DNA of 30,543 nt from Chlamydomonas sphaeroides (GCA_001662425.1 BDDC01001178.1:1-30543), one strand, 5' to 3'; positions 10,201 to 20,524 are shown, counted from the stretch's first letter. Notes: generated by a model not told the origin, from the letters alone. Numbers and translations: made by a program.

Positions 10201-13200
10201 GCGATGGAGATGGCGACGGCGAGGACGCGGCGGGGGGCTTCGGCCTGGGGTCAAGCGCCTTGGCGACCGTGTCCGGGTCCCGCTTGCGCTACCTGCGCGG
10301 AGGCATCTTCAGCGTCCTGGTTGGCGGTGAGCGCACAGCGAGCCGCCGCAAGCAGCGCCGGTCCTTTCCCGGCGGCATCGTTGGCCGCGTCGCAGCGCCG
10401 CCAACTGCGGCGCTGCGCCCGAGCCTTGCCGCCGCCGCAGCGCTGCGCCCGAGCCTTGCCGCCAACCGCGGCCCTGTACGCAGCCCGCCGCAACGCCTTC
10501 CAAGCACCTTCCAAGCGTCCACCGCCTGCCCTGCCTGCCCCGCCCTCTCCCGCGTCCTCAGCGCTCAACCTGTTCCCCGCGGCGCTGCGCGCCGCGGCGC
10601 AGCGGGAGCCGACGCCCGTGCAGCTGTGGTACGCGCCGCGCGGCGGCCGCGAGGGCGCTCCAATGCGCTCCTGCACCGCCGCACTGCGCGTGTATAGGTG
10701 AGTCGTGTTGGGACTGGGTGAGCGGGACCAGTGGCGGCTGCAGCCGCGGCTGTGCATCGTGGGTCGTGTGAGGAGTGTGGGCAGGCGGCTGCGGTCGCGC
10801 CCGAGAGAGGCCCTTGATGGTGGGGGCGCGAGAGCGCGCAGCGCCGCCGACCGGCTGCCCTGGCCCAGCCTCTGACCGCGCGCCTGCCTGCCTGATGTCG
10901 TACGACCGTACGTATGGCACGCACGCGCAGGTACGACGGCTACAAGTGCGTGCACCTGTCGCGCATGACGTCGCTGGACGGCCAGATCGCGGGCGTTGCC
11001 AAGTTTGGCCCCGGCACCACGCTGGGCCTGACCAAGCTCTCGGACGGCCGGCTGCTGCTGGGGTCGGTCTCCGGCGACGCGCCCGCCCGCGCGCCGGCGG
11101 CGCGGCTGCGGCCCGACCCGGCGCCGGAGCCGCGGCGGCGCCGCCGCAGCGTCGGCGCCGGTGGCGGCGAGGACGACGATGATGAGCGCGAGGTGCTGCG
11201 GCAGCAGCGCGCGGCGCAGCGGCTTGCTCGGCAGCAGCGCGGCCGGCGGCGGGGGCTGGACATCGCCGAGGGCGACGCCGAGGGCAGCGGAGGGCCCGAC
11301 GATGCCGGCGGCGACAGCGGCGAGGAGGACGGCGACCTGAGTCCGGAGCTGGATCGCGGCCGCGACCGTGGCCTCGGTGCCATGGATGACGAGGAGGAGG
11401 AGGAGCGCGGCTTGGGCCGCGGCCGCCGGCGTGGGCGCGTGGGGAGCGGGCTTGGGGGCCTCGGCGGCGGCGGCGGCGGCGGTGTGGATCAGCTCGCGGC
11501 GCTGGCGGATGCTGTGTGGCGGGAGGAGCGCCGCGGCGAGCGCAGCCGCCACGGCGGCGGCGGCGGCAGCCGTGGTGATGATGTTGACGGCGGTGACATG
11601 GAGGAGGAGGAGTATGGGTACGGCTACTGGCCGGTGGGGCCGTCGGAGGGCGGCAGCGACGAGGAGGGCCGCGGCGAGGAGGGCGAGGAGGGCGAGGACG
11701 ACGTCAGCGGCGGCGCCGGCAGCTCGGACGGCGGCGGCGGCGGGCGGCCGCCGCGGCGGCCGCGCGCGCCGCGGCCCGAGGGCGTCGGCCGCAGCGCCGG
11801 CGGCGGGCCTGGCGGCGGCAAGCACGGGCACCAGCTGCGGTCGGTGGGCGGCGGCACGTACGCGGTGCTGGTGCAAGGTGAGGCGTGTGGTGAGGGGGGT
11901 GGGCGCGATTGTCGTCATGCTGTCGCTCGTGTGCCGCGCGTGCTGGGGTCGCGCACATCACGTGTGCCCGTGTTGCGTCACGATGTCTTCACACTTGCCA
12001 GAGGCTGCCCCCACCCTGGATCCTCGCGCCTGGTCCCCTCCATAGCGACCACCGCCACGCTGCCGAGCACGCACGCCCGCCGCCACCGCCAACGCGCCCC
12101 GCGCCGCCCCCCCTCCCGCGCCCCGGCCCCGCAGCGCTCAAGCTGTTCCCCACCTCGGTCCTCAACGCCGCCTCCATCACCTCCCACCCCGTGGAGCTCT
12201 GGTACCGCCCCGCCGGCTCCCCGCCCGGCACGCTGCAGCTCTACACGGCGGGCGCGCTGCGAGTGTACGGCGCCGGCACTGGCCGCCGCCGCGCGCAGCT
12301 AGGGCGCATGACGGCGCTCTTCAACCGCATCGAGGGCGTTAACTCGCACGCCGCCGGCAGCACGCTCAGCCTGAGCAGGTGCGGCTGCGGGCACCGGTGC
12401 AGGTGCAGGGGTGCTCGGCTGTGGTGTGGACGCAAGAGAGGCCAGGACAACGAGCCGTCTTGACACGCTTGGCGCGACGGATAGCGGTGCACCCGCCGCC
12501 CGCCGCCCGCAGGCTGTCCGACGGCCGCCTGGTGGTGGGCCCCGCGGAGCACCTGGCCGCCGACGAGGCGCAGCTGGGGCCGCCGCTGCCCAGCGCCGCG
12601 CCCGCCTCCGACCCCTCGCCGCCGCCGCCGCAGCAGCCCTCGCTGCGCAAGCGGCCTCGCAAGCAGCAGCACAACCCCGCGCCGCCGCTGCCGCCGCCGG
12701 CTCCGCGCGCCGGCGCCGGCGCCGCGGCGCGGGCTGCGGCGGCGCCGCCGGCCGGCGGCCGCCAACGCGGGGCCAGCGGCGGCGCCGCCGGCCGCTCGGT
12801 TGACACGTCGGAGCCGGGCCCCCGTGTGGTGGACGACCGGGCCGCGGGCCCGCAGCGTGTGTGGTGGGAGGGCGACGGGCTGCTGGTCCCTGGGCAGGTG
12901 GTGGCGGAGGTGCTACCGCCGTCGCTGCGGGCGGCGCTGCTGCAAGGCGGTGACGGCGGCGTGGCGGCGGCCGTCACGCTGTGGTACCCCACGCAGGTGG
13001 GGCTGGGGTCTGCGGGTGCGGTGTGCGATGGCTGCGTGGATGCCGCGGTGTGCTCCCCTCGTGCGATGTGTAGGGCCTGATACCCTGCCTCACTCTCGCA
13101 AGTGGCCCGTGCTGCCCCTGCGGCCCCTTCACCCTGTGGCCCCAACAGGACGCGCCGCAGAAGTTGCGCATGTGGGGTGGGGCCACGCTGGCGTCAGCTG

Positions 13201-15208
13201 GCGGCGGCGACGCCCGGATGTACGGCGCCGCCGATCTGGTCCGGGAGCTGCTCGGCGCCGCTGGCCGGCCCGTCGACGGCGCGGAGCTGTGGTTGTCTCG
13301 CCTGCCCGACGGGCGGCTGGTGATGGCGCCAGGCGGCGGCGCCAGCGGCGCCGCCAGTGGCGCCGCCGGGGAGGACGACGCCGACGAGGCGGCGGAGGCA
13401 GACGACGGCGAGGGCGCCGAGGTTGCCGTAGACGGTCCCTCGCCGTCGCCGTCACCGCCGCGGGCGGAGCCAGCGCAGGCCGGCTGGGGCGAACGCAGCG
13501 CGGCGACCGCCGCCGGCGCTTCGGCAGTCGCGACTGTCAAGCAAGAGCCGCCGCCGGCGCAGCAGCCTGGCCGCAAGGGCGCTGCGCCGCCCGGCGCCGC
13601 GACGGCGGCCTCGCAGGGCGCCGGCGGCTCGCGGTCGCAGGCTCCCTCCTCGAGCGCCGCAGTGGCGGCGCCGGCGCCCTCCCACGCGCCGTCGCCGCAC
13701 CTGCCCGCTGCGTCGCTTACGGTCGCCCACCTCAACCGCCACGTCCCGGCCGACGTCGGCATGCCGCCGCTGCAGCCGGGCGAGCTGCGGCTGTGCGGCC
13801 TCACCTTCCACCCCGACCTGGCGCCGGCGGTGCGGGGCCTCATGGCCGACTGGGAGCGGTCCGTGGTCGCGCAGCTGCAGGAGGAGGGCCTGGGCGACGG
13901 CCTCGCGGACGCCGACCCAGCCACCCAGCAGATTGCCGTGCACGAGGCGGCCGCGCCGGCGCTGGCGCAGCACGGCCTCAGCCGCGCGCTCATCTGCGCA
14001 CACCTGGCTGCCTACCTGCGGCTCACAGCTGATGCCAGCGACGACGGCAGCCGCTGGGGTGCGCCGCTGCCGGACGGCGAGCTGCAGCTGTCGGCAGCAC
14101 ACGTGCGGTCTTGCGAGGACGAGGTCCGCGGCCGCGCGGGGCTGTGCGCCGCGCGCCGGCTGCCTCGCAGCACCGTGCTGGGCGTCGTGGGCGGCTACGT
14201 GCTGCCCAAGGCCGCGGCGCAGCGGTTCGTGTCGCTGGGGTTCCGATACGTCAGCGGCGCCGTCACGGCGCAGCTGCAGGCGGAGGCGGCGGAGATCGGG
14301 CTGCCTGGCGTGACGTCGACGTGGCAGGTGCTGGCGGGCAGCTTCCGGCTGCCGTACCCGGGCCTGGAGCTGACGCCGGCGGGCGGCGCGGGGCCCGTGC
14401 CCATCGAGCTGAGCATGCTGGGATACGGCAACCTGGCGGCTCTCGTCAACGACCCGCGCACCAACCCGCGCGCCTGGGACCCGGAGAACGATGTGGATGA
14501 CGTCGACGGCAAGGCCGCGCGCGCCGCCAACTGCGCGGTGGGTGCCGGGGCGTCAGGGCTGGTCACCGTCGGGGTTGCCCTGACGGACCAGGCCCTTAGG
14601 GTTTGACGACATCGTAAGCACGGGACTGGGCTGGCCACCAGAACGGAGACCCATCTGAGCGCGCTCTTGCCGCACGCGGCGTACATCCCTGGGCCTATCA
14701 GCAGACTGCGCTCGGCGACCAGGCCCGCCTAACCACTTGCCTGCCCACCCTGCCGTCCGTGCCCCTGCTGCAGATCATCCCCGTGTCGGTGCGCGGCCTG
14801 GTGCTGCCGGTGCTGGTCGCCACGCGCGACATAAGCGCAGGCGACCAGCTGCTGCGCGACTATGGGGCGCCGTGGTGGCGCGCCATTGCCGCGCCCTGGG
14901 AGGTGCTGACAGCGGCAGCCGCGGAGGCGGCCGCGCAGGCGCAGGTCCAGGCACAGGAGGAGGAGGCGAGGTATGTCCCGTTCCCGCGCTTCCTTCTGCC
15001 GCCTCAACCCAGCGGTTGGTTGGCCCTTGCGCGATGCCTCCAAAGACGCTTAGCAGGTCCGGCCGCTCTCCGCCAAGCCAACCCCAACCTTGCATTGCTG
15101 TGCAGGGCTCCCGACTCCACCACGGCCGCAACAGCGGAGCCAAGCGTCAAGCGGGAGCCCGACGCCGCGGCTTCGGGTGAGCCGGACGCCAAGCGCGCGC
15201 GGGCCTGA
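7280..15208 (+). CDS. SET-domain protein with five diverged N-terminal repeat modules
   Basis: Eleven exons: 7280-7965, 8417-9199, 9372-9462, 9621-10326, 10562-10697, 10931-11877, 12135-12378, 12513-12996, 13149-14537, 14774-14970 and 15106-15208. All have GT/AG borders with matching phases, giving exactly 1,921 codons plus TGA. Five copies of a ~110-residue module start near residues 167, 453, 739, 1101 and 1312; each ends with a motif like RLSDGRLVVGP. Linkers are acidic, Gly- and Ala-rich. A helical region (about 1549-1688) precedes a SET domain (about 1688-1857): GLCAARRLPRSTVLGVVGGY, GYGNLAALVNDPRTNP, ATRDISAGDQLLRDYG. SET domains methylate protein lysines, chiefly histones; the DYG tyrosine is present, but the usual NHSC is replaced and there is no post-SET cysteine cluster. 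KRPR-type motifs (PKRPR, RKRPRK, AKRARA) imply a nuclear protein. The start at 7280 follows an acceptor-like site; an in-frame ATG at 7202 is the alternative. The exact chromatin role is unknown. Confidence 0.85.
7779..8553 (+). other. repeat module 1 of the SET protein (split by intron 1)
   Basis: Residues about 167-275. It begins IRAVGGGNYSILVSALSLIP, continues through LELWYEP and LRIYR (intron here, phase 2), and ends LGLCRLEDGRLKVGP. It is the clearest copy for building a profile. Confidence 0.7.
9090..9741 (+). other. repeat module 2 of the SET protein
   Basis: Residues about 453-560, split by two introns. It reads LRHLRGGTYAVL, then VEL joined across the intron to WYHPVGAPPGSLALYDKG, LRVYKYDNGRQ, and closes with ITRLSDGRLHITP. 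Confidence 0.7.
10278..11067 (+). other. repeat module 3 of the SET protein
   Basis: Residues about 739-846. It reads LRYLRGGIFSVLVG, a phase-1 intron, ALNLFPAALRAAA, QLWYAPRG, LRVYR, a phase-2 intron, then LGLTKLSDGRLLLGS. Confidence 0.7.
11830..12545 (+). other. repeat module 4 of the SET protein
   Basis: Residues about 1101-1209. It reads LRSVGGGTYAVLVQ, a phase-1 intron at the same place as in module 3, ALKLFPTSVLNAA, VELWYRPAGSPPG, LGRMTALFNRIEG, LSLSR, an intron, then LSDGRLVVGP. Confidence 0.7.
12856..13332 (+). other. repeat module 5 of the SET protein (most diverged)
   Basis: Residues about 1312-1420. It reads VWWEGDGLLVPGQVVAEVLP, then VTLWYPTQ, a phase-0 intron, and ELWLSRLPDGRLVMAP. 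It has lost the LRVYR and LGRM segments but keeps the first and last strands. Confidence 0.55.
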
Positions 15209-16718
15209 GCGGCGAGGGGCTGCCAGCCAGCGGCAGGCCCACAGCAGCGCTGGGCGCACGCGGCTGCGGGCATGGCGGCGTTGGTCGGACGATCCTTGTC
15301 GGAGCTCGCTGGGCTCGTGCACGTCTTTGGAGGTGTGGTCGGCTCGTGGCATGCGCAACAGACTGGGTGCGGCGGTTCGCGTGGACGTGGATCGATAGCA
15401 GCTCGGGCACAACCGAATGCTCCTTGTGCGTGAGGAGGCGGAATGCAACCCCGTGGCCCCAGCGACTGATGGCGTGAGGTGGCTCACATGACGTGCGGCT
15501 TCTTGGGGGTTTGTTTGTTGGTCTTTGGAGCGCCGCCATGCTCCTGAGGGGCCACCGGTGTGGGGTTCGATGCTCTGTTAAAGGCAGAATCGGCGGTGCT
15601 TGGCCTCGCATTGATGGCCCTGATGGCGAAGCGGCGTGCGATTGGATGTTGGAGGCCCCATGGCCCTTGGGCGAGGTAGCGGTAGCGGGCTCGGGTCGGG
15701 GTGGCTGGCCGGTGTGGATGTACCGTAGGGTGCGAGGGTGTCGCGGCATGCTGCGCGGCGGCTGCGGCAGCGCGCCAGCAGGCCAGTGAGGCGCCGGGCT
15801 GTGGTCGGATGCTGGACACGGAGTGTGTCGAGGTCGAGGCGGCTGCAGCCGGGTCAGGGGCAGCTGGTTTCACGTAAAAAGGCCAGGGGCCACTGCAGCT
15901 GGTGTGGTGCACTTGGCTGCGTGCGCGTGTGTGGGAGGGGATGCACGAAAGGTACGGCGTACTGGCTTGCGAGGGCGCGGCTGCTAGGCGAGGTCGGAGT
16001 CGTGTTGAGGTAGCATGGGCAGCTCGGCGGTTGGGGCCAGGAGAGCCTCCTGGGTATGGTGGCGTTACGTGTCTTGTGGCGATGATGTGGCTGCGGTCAC
16101 GCTACAACGCGGGTTGGGTCGAGGCGCATGCGACCGTGCAGCGCTGCAGCCGATGTGGCGTGTTGGTCTCATGGAGGCGCCTGTGTTTGGCGCTGGGGGT
16201 CGTGCGCAGAGAATCCCATGGTGGGACCAGCAAAGCTCCACAGGGGCGTGGAAGGGCGTGGAGACGTTTGGCGGGCGAAGACACGTCCGCTAAGCGGTAT
16301 TTAGGGCTCCGTCCTGCTGTTTATGTGCCTGGCCAGCTGGCCATATCGCAACAAAGGATTAATTCTGTACGTGACGGCAAGGAAACGTGGATGGGTGCAA
16401 GCAGGCTGGGGGCCAACGCGGGGCGAGGGGCACGGGGGGCTGTCGCTTGCACGTATCAGGCAACCGCTTCGGACCGCAAATGCCGGTCTTGGCCTTTACA
16501 GCAAAGCGTTGAGAGTTTGAAGTTGAATGTTGTAGGAGCCGGTTGGCACGAGGGGCAGGCAGCATAACTTTACTTAGGAGCAGCAGTTGATTCGTTTCAG
16601 CGAGGGTCCATGCATGCTTATCGTCGACCCGACGTGAGGTTGCCGCAGTCGAGCCGACAGTACATACATCCGAGTACAAGATCCCTCAAGGCCGCAGCCA
16701 AGCGAAGGCAGGCAGGCG
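15209..16718. other. intergenic region, no recognisable gene
   Basis: Open frames here are short and have no familiar motifs. I find no TGTAA, the usual volvocine polyadenylation signal, downstream of the SET stop codon, so the 3' end of that transcript is not located. Confidence 0.5.
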
Positions 16719-17656
16719 ATGATTTTGCGTGCCGAACGCGCTTGTTGCTGCGCTGATCACGTCGGCCCATCCACGGTGCGCTTACTGGCTACGGCAGGCG
16801 TTGAACTACTTGCAGGACAGGGCTTGCGAGCGGCCTTCTCATCGGGGGTTTTGCCAGCCTCCGCCACTGGGCAGCAGGGGAGAGTCTCCCCTGGCATTGA
16901 GCGCATTGCCGAAGACGTCACCCAGACGCGAATGGCGCAACTGTCCGTTGAGGTAAGACGCCGCTTGTGTACCTAAAGAAAGTCATCGAGGGCTGCCACG
17001 CCAAAGTGTCCGCGACGCTGGAGTCCATGGAGCCATGCTGCTCCGTCAAGGACAGGTATTCGAGCATGGCAGGGAGCATGGTGACGCGTGAGCTAGGACG
17101 CAATCTAGGAGGAGCAACGATCTCACGGGACCGCCTATCACGCTGAGCCAGTGGCGTCCGCTCGACATCCGCAAGTTAACCGTTTGGCGCATTCCGGCCT
17201 GCACCGACACGGCTGGCGCCGCGCTCCATGCCCATACATTACCCTCCGTCGCCATGCAGGATCGCCCTCAGCATGATCGAGGCCACTGAGAAGGAGGGCC
17301 TCATCACGCCCGGCAAGGTGCGACCCACCCCGCTAGCCCGCTTCCTTGCTCTCGAGCACCGCGACCCTACCTGTGCGCGACCCTCACGTCACACCGACAC
17401 GCCACCTGCCAACTGGCACACACTTTGGCCTTCCCTCTGTACCGCGCCCACGTTCAGCCCGCACCCAGATGCCTCGCATGTGTCGTGGCCCCACGTGGCC
17501 CCAGACCACCCTGGTCAAGGCCACCAGCGGCAACACGGGCATCGACCTGGCCTGCGTCGCCGCAGCCAGGGGGTACAAGGTGAGCTGCCCCGTATGGGTA
17601 CATTCGTACATGCCGCTGGCATGGGCGGGTGCGCCTGCGAGCTGTTACTGTTACTG

Positions 17657-17661
17657 TTACA
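17657..17661 (-). terminator. TGTAA polyadenylation signal on minus strand
   Basis: TTACA on the plus strand gives TGTAA on the minus strand about 140 bases past the stop codon of the minus-strand frame ending at 17800. TGTAA is the usual volvocine polyadenylation signal, which supports transcription of that sequence. Confidence 0.35.
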
Positions 17662-17974
17662 CCGCAAAGCGGAGGTCGCCGTGTCACAGCCATAGGGGCC
17701 ATCGGCAGATGAACGTGTATTGGTGCGCTGGGGCACTCGGCTCCTCAGCGCTAGGTCCGGCTATCCCACGCATCCCGCAGGTGCCTGACCACTTGCCCAT
17801 CAGAACTCGTAGAGTTTGTGCTCACCATCCTTGTCAAACTCTATCTCAGCCCCTCGCTGCCATTTAGGCCTAAAGCCTTCATTAGCAAGCACGCGGAACA
17901 CCTCCGTGCGCTGCTTCCGCAGCTGCATGCCCAACGATATGAGGTACAGGGGTCGTATCTTACTTCGGGGGGTA

Positions 17975-18127
17975 TAGGAAAGCCTATCGATCGCCCGCCG
18001 TTTTAGGGACCGTCCTATCGACCCGTGGTATCGATCAAGGGGTCGAATCGGCGGTGTCAGATCGATCGACGTGGTGTCGATCAAGGTTTCGAATCCGGGC
18101 TGTCCCATCGATTGACGGGTGTCAAGG
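17975..18127. repeat. ATCGAT-rich ~46-bp tandem repeat, left flank of gap
   Basis: Diverged units of about 46 bp share GTGGTATCGATCAAGG followed by TCGAATC. Two and a half copies are seen before the N run begins, so the array very probably continues into the gap. Confidence 0.6.
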
Positions 18128-18663
18128 NNNNNNNNNNNNNNNNNNNNNNNNNNNNNNNNNNNNNNNNNNNNNNNNNNNNNNNNNNNNNNNNNNNNNNNNN
18201 NNNNNNNNNNNNNNNNNNNNNNNNNNNNNNNNNNNNNNNNNNNNNNNNNNNNNNNNNNNNNNNNNNNNNNNNNNNNNNNNNNNNNNNNNNNNNNNNNNNN
18301 NNNNNNNNNNNNNNNNNNNNNNNNNNNNNNNNNNNNNNNNNNNNNNNNNNNNNNNNNNNNNNNNNNNNNNNNNNNNNNNNNNNNNNNNNNNNNNNNNNNN
18401 NNNNNNNNNNNNNNNNNNNNNNNNNNNNNNNNNNNNNNNNNNNNNNNNNNNNNNNNNNNNNNNNNNNNNNNNNNNNNNNNNNNNNNNNNNNNNNNNNNNN
18501 NNNNNNNNNNNNNNNNNNNNNNNNNNNNNNNNNNNNNNNNNNNNNNNNNNNNNNNNNNNNNNNNNNNNNNNNNNNNNNNNNNNNNNNNNNNNNNNNNNNN
18601 NNNNNNNNNNNNNNNNNNNNNNNNNNNNNNNNNNNNNNNNNNNNNNNNNNNNNNNNNNNNNNN
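18128..18663. other. assembly gap (536 N)
   Basis: A run of N. Open frames reported across it are artefacts. Confidence 0.99.
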
Positions 18664-18807
18664 AGGCCGGCGCCAGGGGTATTATATGTTGCTGGGGTCG
18701 CTGCGCCTAGAGGGTAAAGGTCAATAGGCAGGAAATGGCCTTCCGCGTGCCTCGTACCTATGCCTACCCCGTCCGGCTACCCGACCCCACCCCCTGCCAC
18801 GATCCGG

Positions 18808-18975
18808 GCGCGACGACGTGGTGTCGATCACCATGCCTTCCCGTGCAAAAACGATCGTTCCATGGTATCGATCATGCCATCGATTCCCAATGTTAATATC
18901 GATAAGTGTATCAATCAGGGTCCGATTGTAGTCAAATGGAATTGATCAAATCGATCGAATCGATGGAAGATACGA
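18808..18975. repeat. ATCGAT-rich repeat, right flank of gap
   Basis: It has the same GACGTGGTGTCGATCA core as the left flank, then looser ATCGAT-containing sequence with several GATCGAT/ATCGAAT words. It supports a satellite-like array spanning the gap. Confidence 0.5.
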
Positions 18976-20489
18976 CCCCTGATGAGGTAGGGCGCCAGCA
19001 CCACACCGGATACCCCCTGGGCACCTTTAGCGGCTATAAGAAACGCCGAGCGCTGCTGAGCACTGACTTGCAGCACTGCACACCAGAGCCCTGAGGCCGC
19101 CCGCCAGCATCGCAGGTACCGCGCCTGCACTCCCTCGCCAAACCAGCTGAAGTCGCCTCCCTTGACCATGTTTAGACGCTCTTCTGTAAGGCCCTTCATC
19201 ACAATTTTGTCCAGCTCCATGGTGGGGGTCGCCCCGAGGGCGTCGCTCGCCGACGATGCAGTTGAGGTCGCCACGCCCGACAGGACGCGCTCTTTCAGCC
19301 GCTCGGTGTCGTTCTCCAGCTGCTCCAGCCGCTCCTGCGCAATCCTCACATTGCCCTCAAGCGCGTCCACCCGTCCGTGCAGCACATTCTGGTCCTCGAC
19401 GGCAAGCGCCGGCGAGCGGGCATGCCACAGCAAGCGAGCGTTGTCGCACCCTTTGAGACTTCAGCGCAGCACAATTCGGGGCATACATCAGGGACACAGG
19501 GACGGCTGGCTGATGGCCGTTGCGTCCTCTGGTTGCCGCACAAGCACGGACGGGTGCCGGCCCCAGCAAAGAAAGCCACCGTGCAGAGCGCGTTCAATAC
19601 TTCTTCACAGGGAGCCATCTTGTCTGGGAGAGGCATCTATGCTTGTTTGCAAGTATCTGCCGCGCAATCATACAAATCGTCAGCCACCGACGGCAAACCC
19701 GTTCCTGCCCTCATGCTGTTTGTCACGTTACAATTCCACACATCCCGCCGAGCCCCTCCCGAGCGCCCCCTGTCTCCCTCCCACCCTGGCCCCCTTGCCT
19801 TCCCGCCCTCCATGCTGTCAGCTGATCATCACCATGCCCTCAGTCATGTCCATCGAGCGCCACGTGCTGCTGCGCACCTTTGGCGCCGAGCTCGTCCTCA
19901 CGGACATGTCTATTGGCGTCAAGGTACGAACCGTGGGCACGAATCCTACCTGCACCGCTCACCGTACTGGGCCGAGCATGGCATGGCGCTCAGCTACCCG
20001 GGTCCGTCTGGACCGGCAACACCACACCTGCTCCGTGATCCTGACACCTTGACAACGCCTCTTTTGCGTCTTAGCAGTGCCAGGAATCCGATCCATCCCC
20101 AACCAACACAGTGCGCGTGGGTGCCTGCAGGGCTGCATCGCGAGGGCAGAGGAGACTGCGGCCAACACGCCAGACGACTTCTACGTCAACCAGTTTGCGA
20201 GCATCCAAAACCCGGTGTGGCAGAGCCACCACGACCCTTGGGAGCCAAGGAAGGCAGGGTACGTGCCTGCCGTACATCACATCCATATTTGGTGGCGTGG
20301 GTCGGCCAAGCTGCGGTATAACAGACTACACTACTGCAGTCCCGGCTTCAAGGGCCGGGCGCCATCATTCTGTTGATGATTGGTTTGCAAGCGGCACGCC
20401 CCTTCCCTGCGGAGCTAGGCTCGCCGGCTGGCTCACTCCAGGTGGGCGCTCCGCGCGTTCCATGTGGCAGGCTTACGCCTGTTACAATT

Positions 20490-20497
20490 TGGTAGCG
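20490..20497 (+). other. possible primer-binding site of the Gypsy-like element
   Basis: TGGTAGCG just before the gag frame starts with the TGG expected to pair with a tRNA CCA end, and is preceded by TTACA, a plausible LTR end. No matching second LTR was found by eye, so this is weak. Confidence 0.2.
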
Positions 20498-20524
20498 TGA
20501 AACCTATATTGAGGGCGCGGCATT

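Larger units (their letters stand above)
17800..19433 (-). pseudogene. coiled-coil protein resembling L1 retroelement ORF1, interrupted by assembly gap
   Basis: Two minus-strand coding pieces flank the N gap. The upstream one (about 19433-19000) has a heptad-like segment, DALEGNVRIAQERLEQLEND, followed by GDFSWFGEGVQARYLRCWRA. The downstream one (about 17925-17800) reads LRKQRTEVFRVLANEGFRPK then WQRGAEIEFDKDGEHKLYEF and a stop. Coiled coil followed by a C-terminal domain with an LR...LRxxGxxPxW-like pattern is the layout of L1 ORF1 proteins, which bind element RNA; the RRM part would fall in the gap. It is nested antisense in the cysteine synthase intron. It could instead be an unrelated host coiled-coil gene. 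Confidence 0.35.
16719..20258 (+). pseudogene. cysteine synthase (O-acetylserine (thiol)lyase), N-terminal half only, probably broken
   Basis: Splice-bounded pieces match a plant/algal OASTL in order: IERIAEDVTQ (near 16895-16926), GKTPLVYLKKVIEG to SVKDR (16952-17055), IALSMIEATEKEGLITPGK (17260-17317), ATSGNTGIDLACVAAARGYK (17505-17579), LIITMPSVMSIERHVLLRTF onward (19822-19923), and ARAEETAANTPDDFYVNQF (20131-20258). The enzyme makes cysteine from O-acetylserine and sulfide using PLP; the Schiff-base lysine of SVKDR and the TSGNTG loop are kept. The upstream open stretch from 16719 could be a plastid transit peptide. Problems: a stop and frame change between VTQ and KTPLV, a poorly matching end of the last exon, a 2.2 kb intron full of repeats, and no C-terminal half. 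Retroelement DNA follows directly. It is either a pseudogene or a gene split by insertions whose 3' half lies beyond the window. Confidence 0.65.

Noticed and set aside
10389..10470. two-copy ~50-bp tandem repeat (GCGCTGCGCCCGAGCCTTGC) in a SET-gene intron
   Set aside because: Ordinary intronic slippage with no sign of function.
10251..11918. 555-codon minus-strand open frame opposite the SET gene
   Set aside because: GC-rich, codon-biased exons leave the antisense frames open. The plus-strand exons have splice sites, repeats and a SET domain; the antisense product is low-complexity Ala/Arg/Pro.
18025..18727. open frames of about 200-230 codons across the N run
   Set aside because: They consist almost entirely of undefined residues from the assembly gap.
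20340..20360. small hairpin CCCGGC...GCCGGG just after the last OASTL exon
   Set aside because: The six-base stem is too short to distinguish from chance in GC-rich DNA, and there is no known role.
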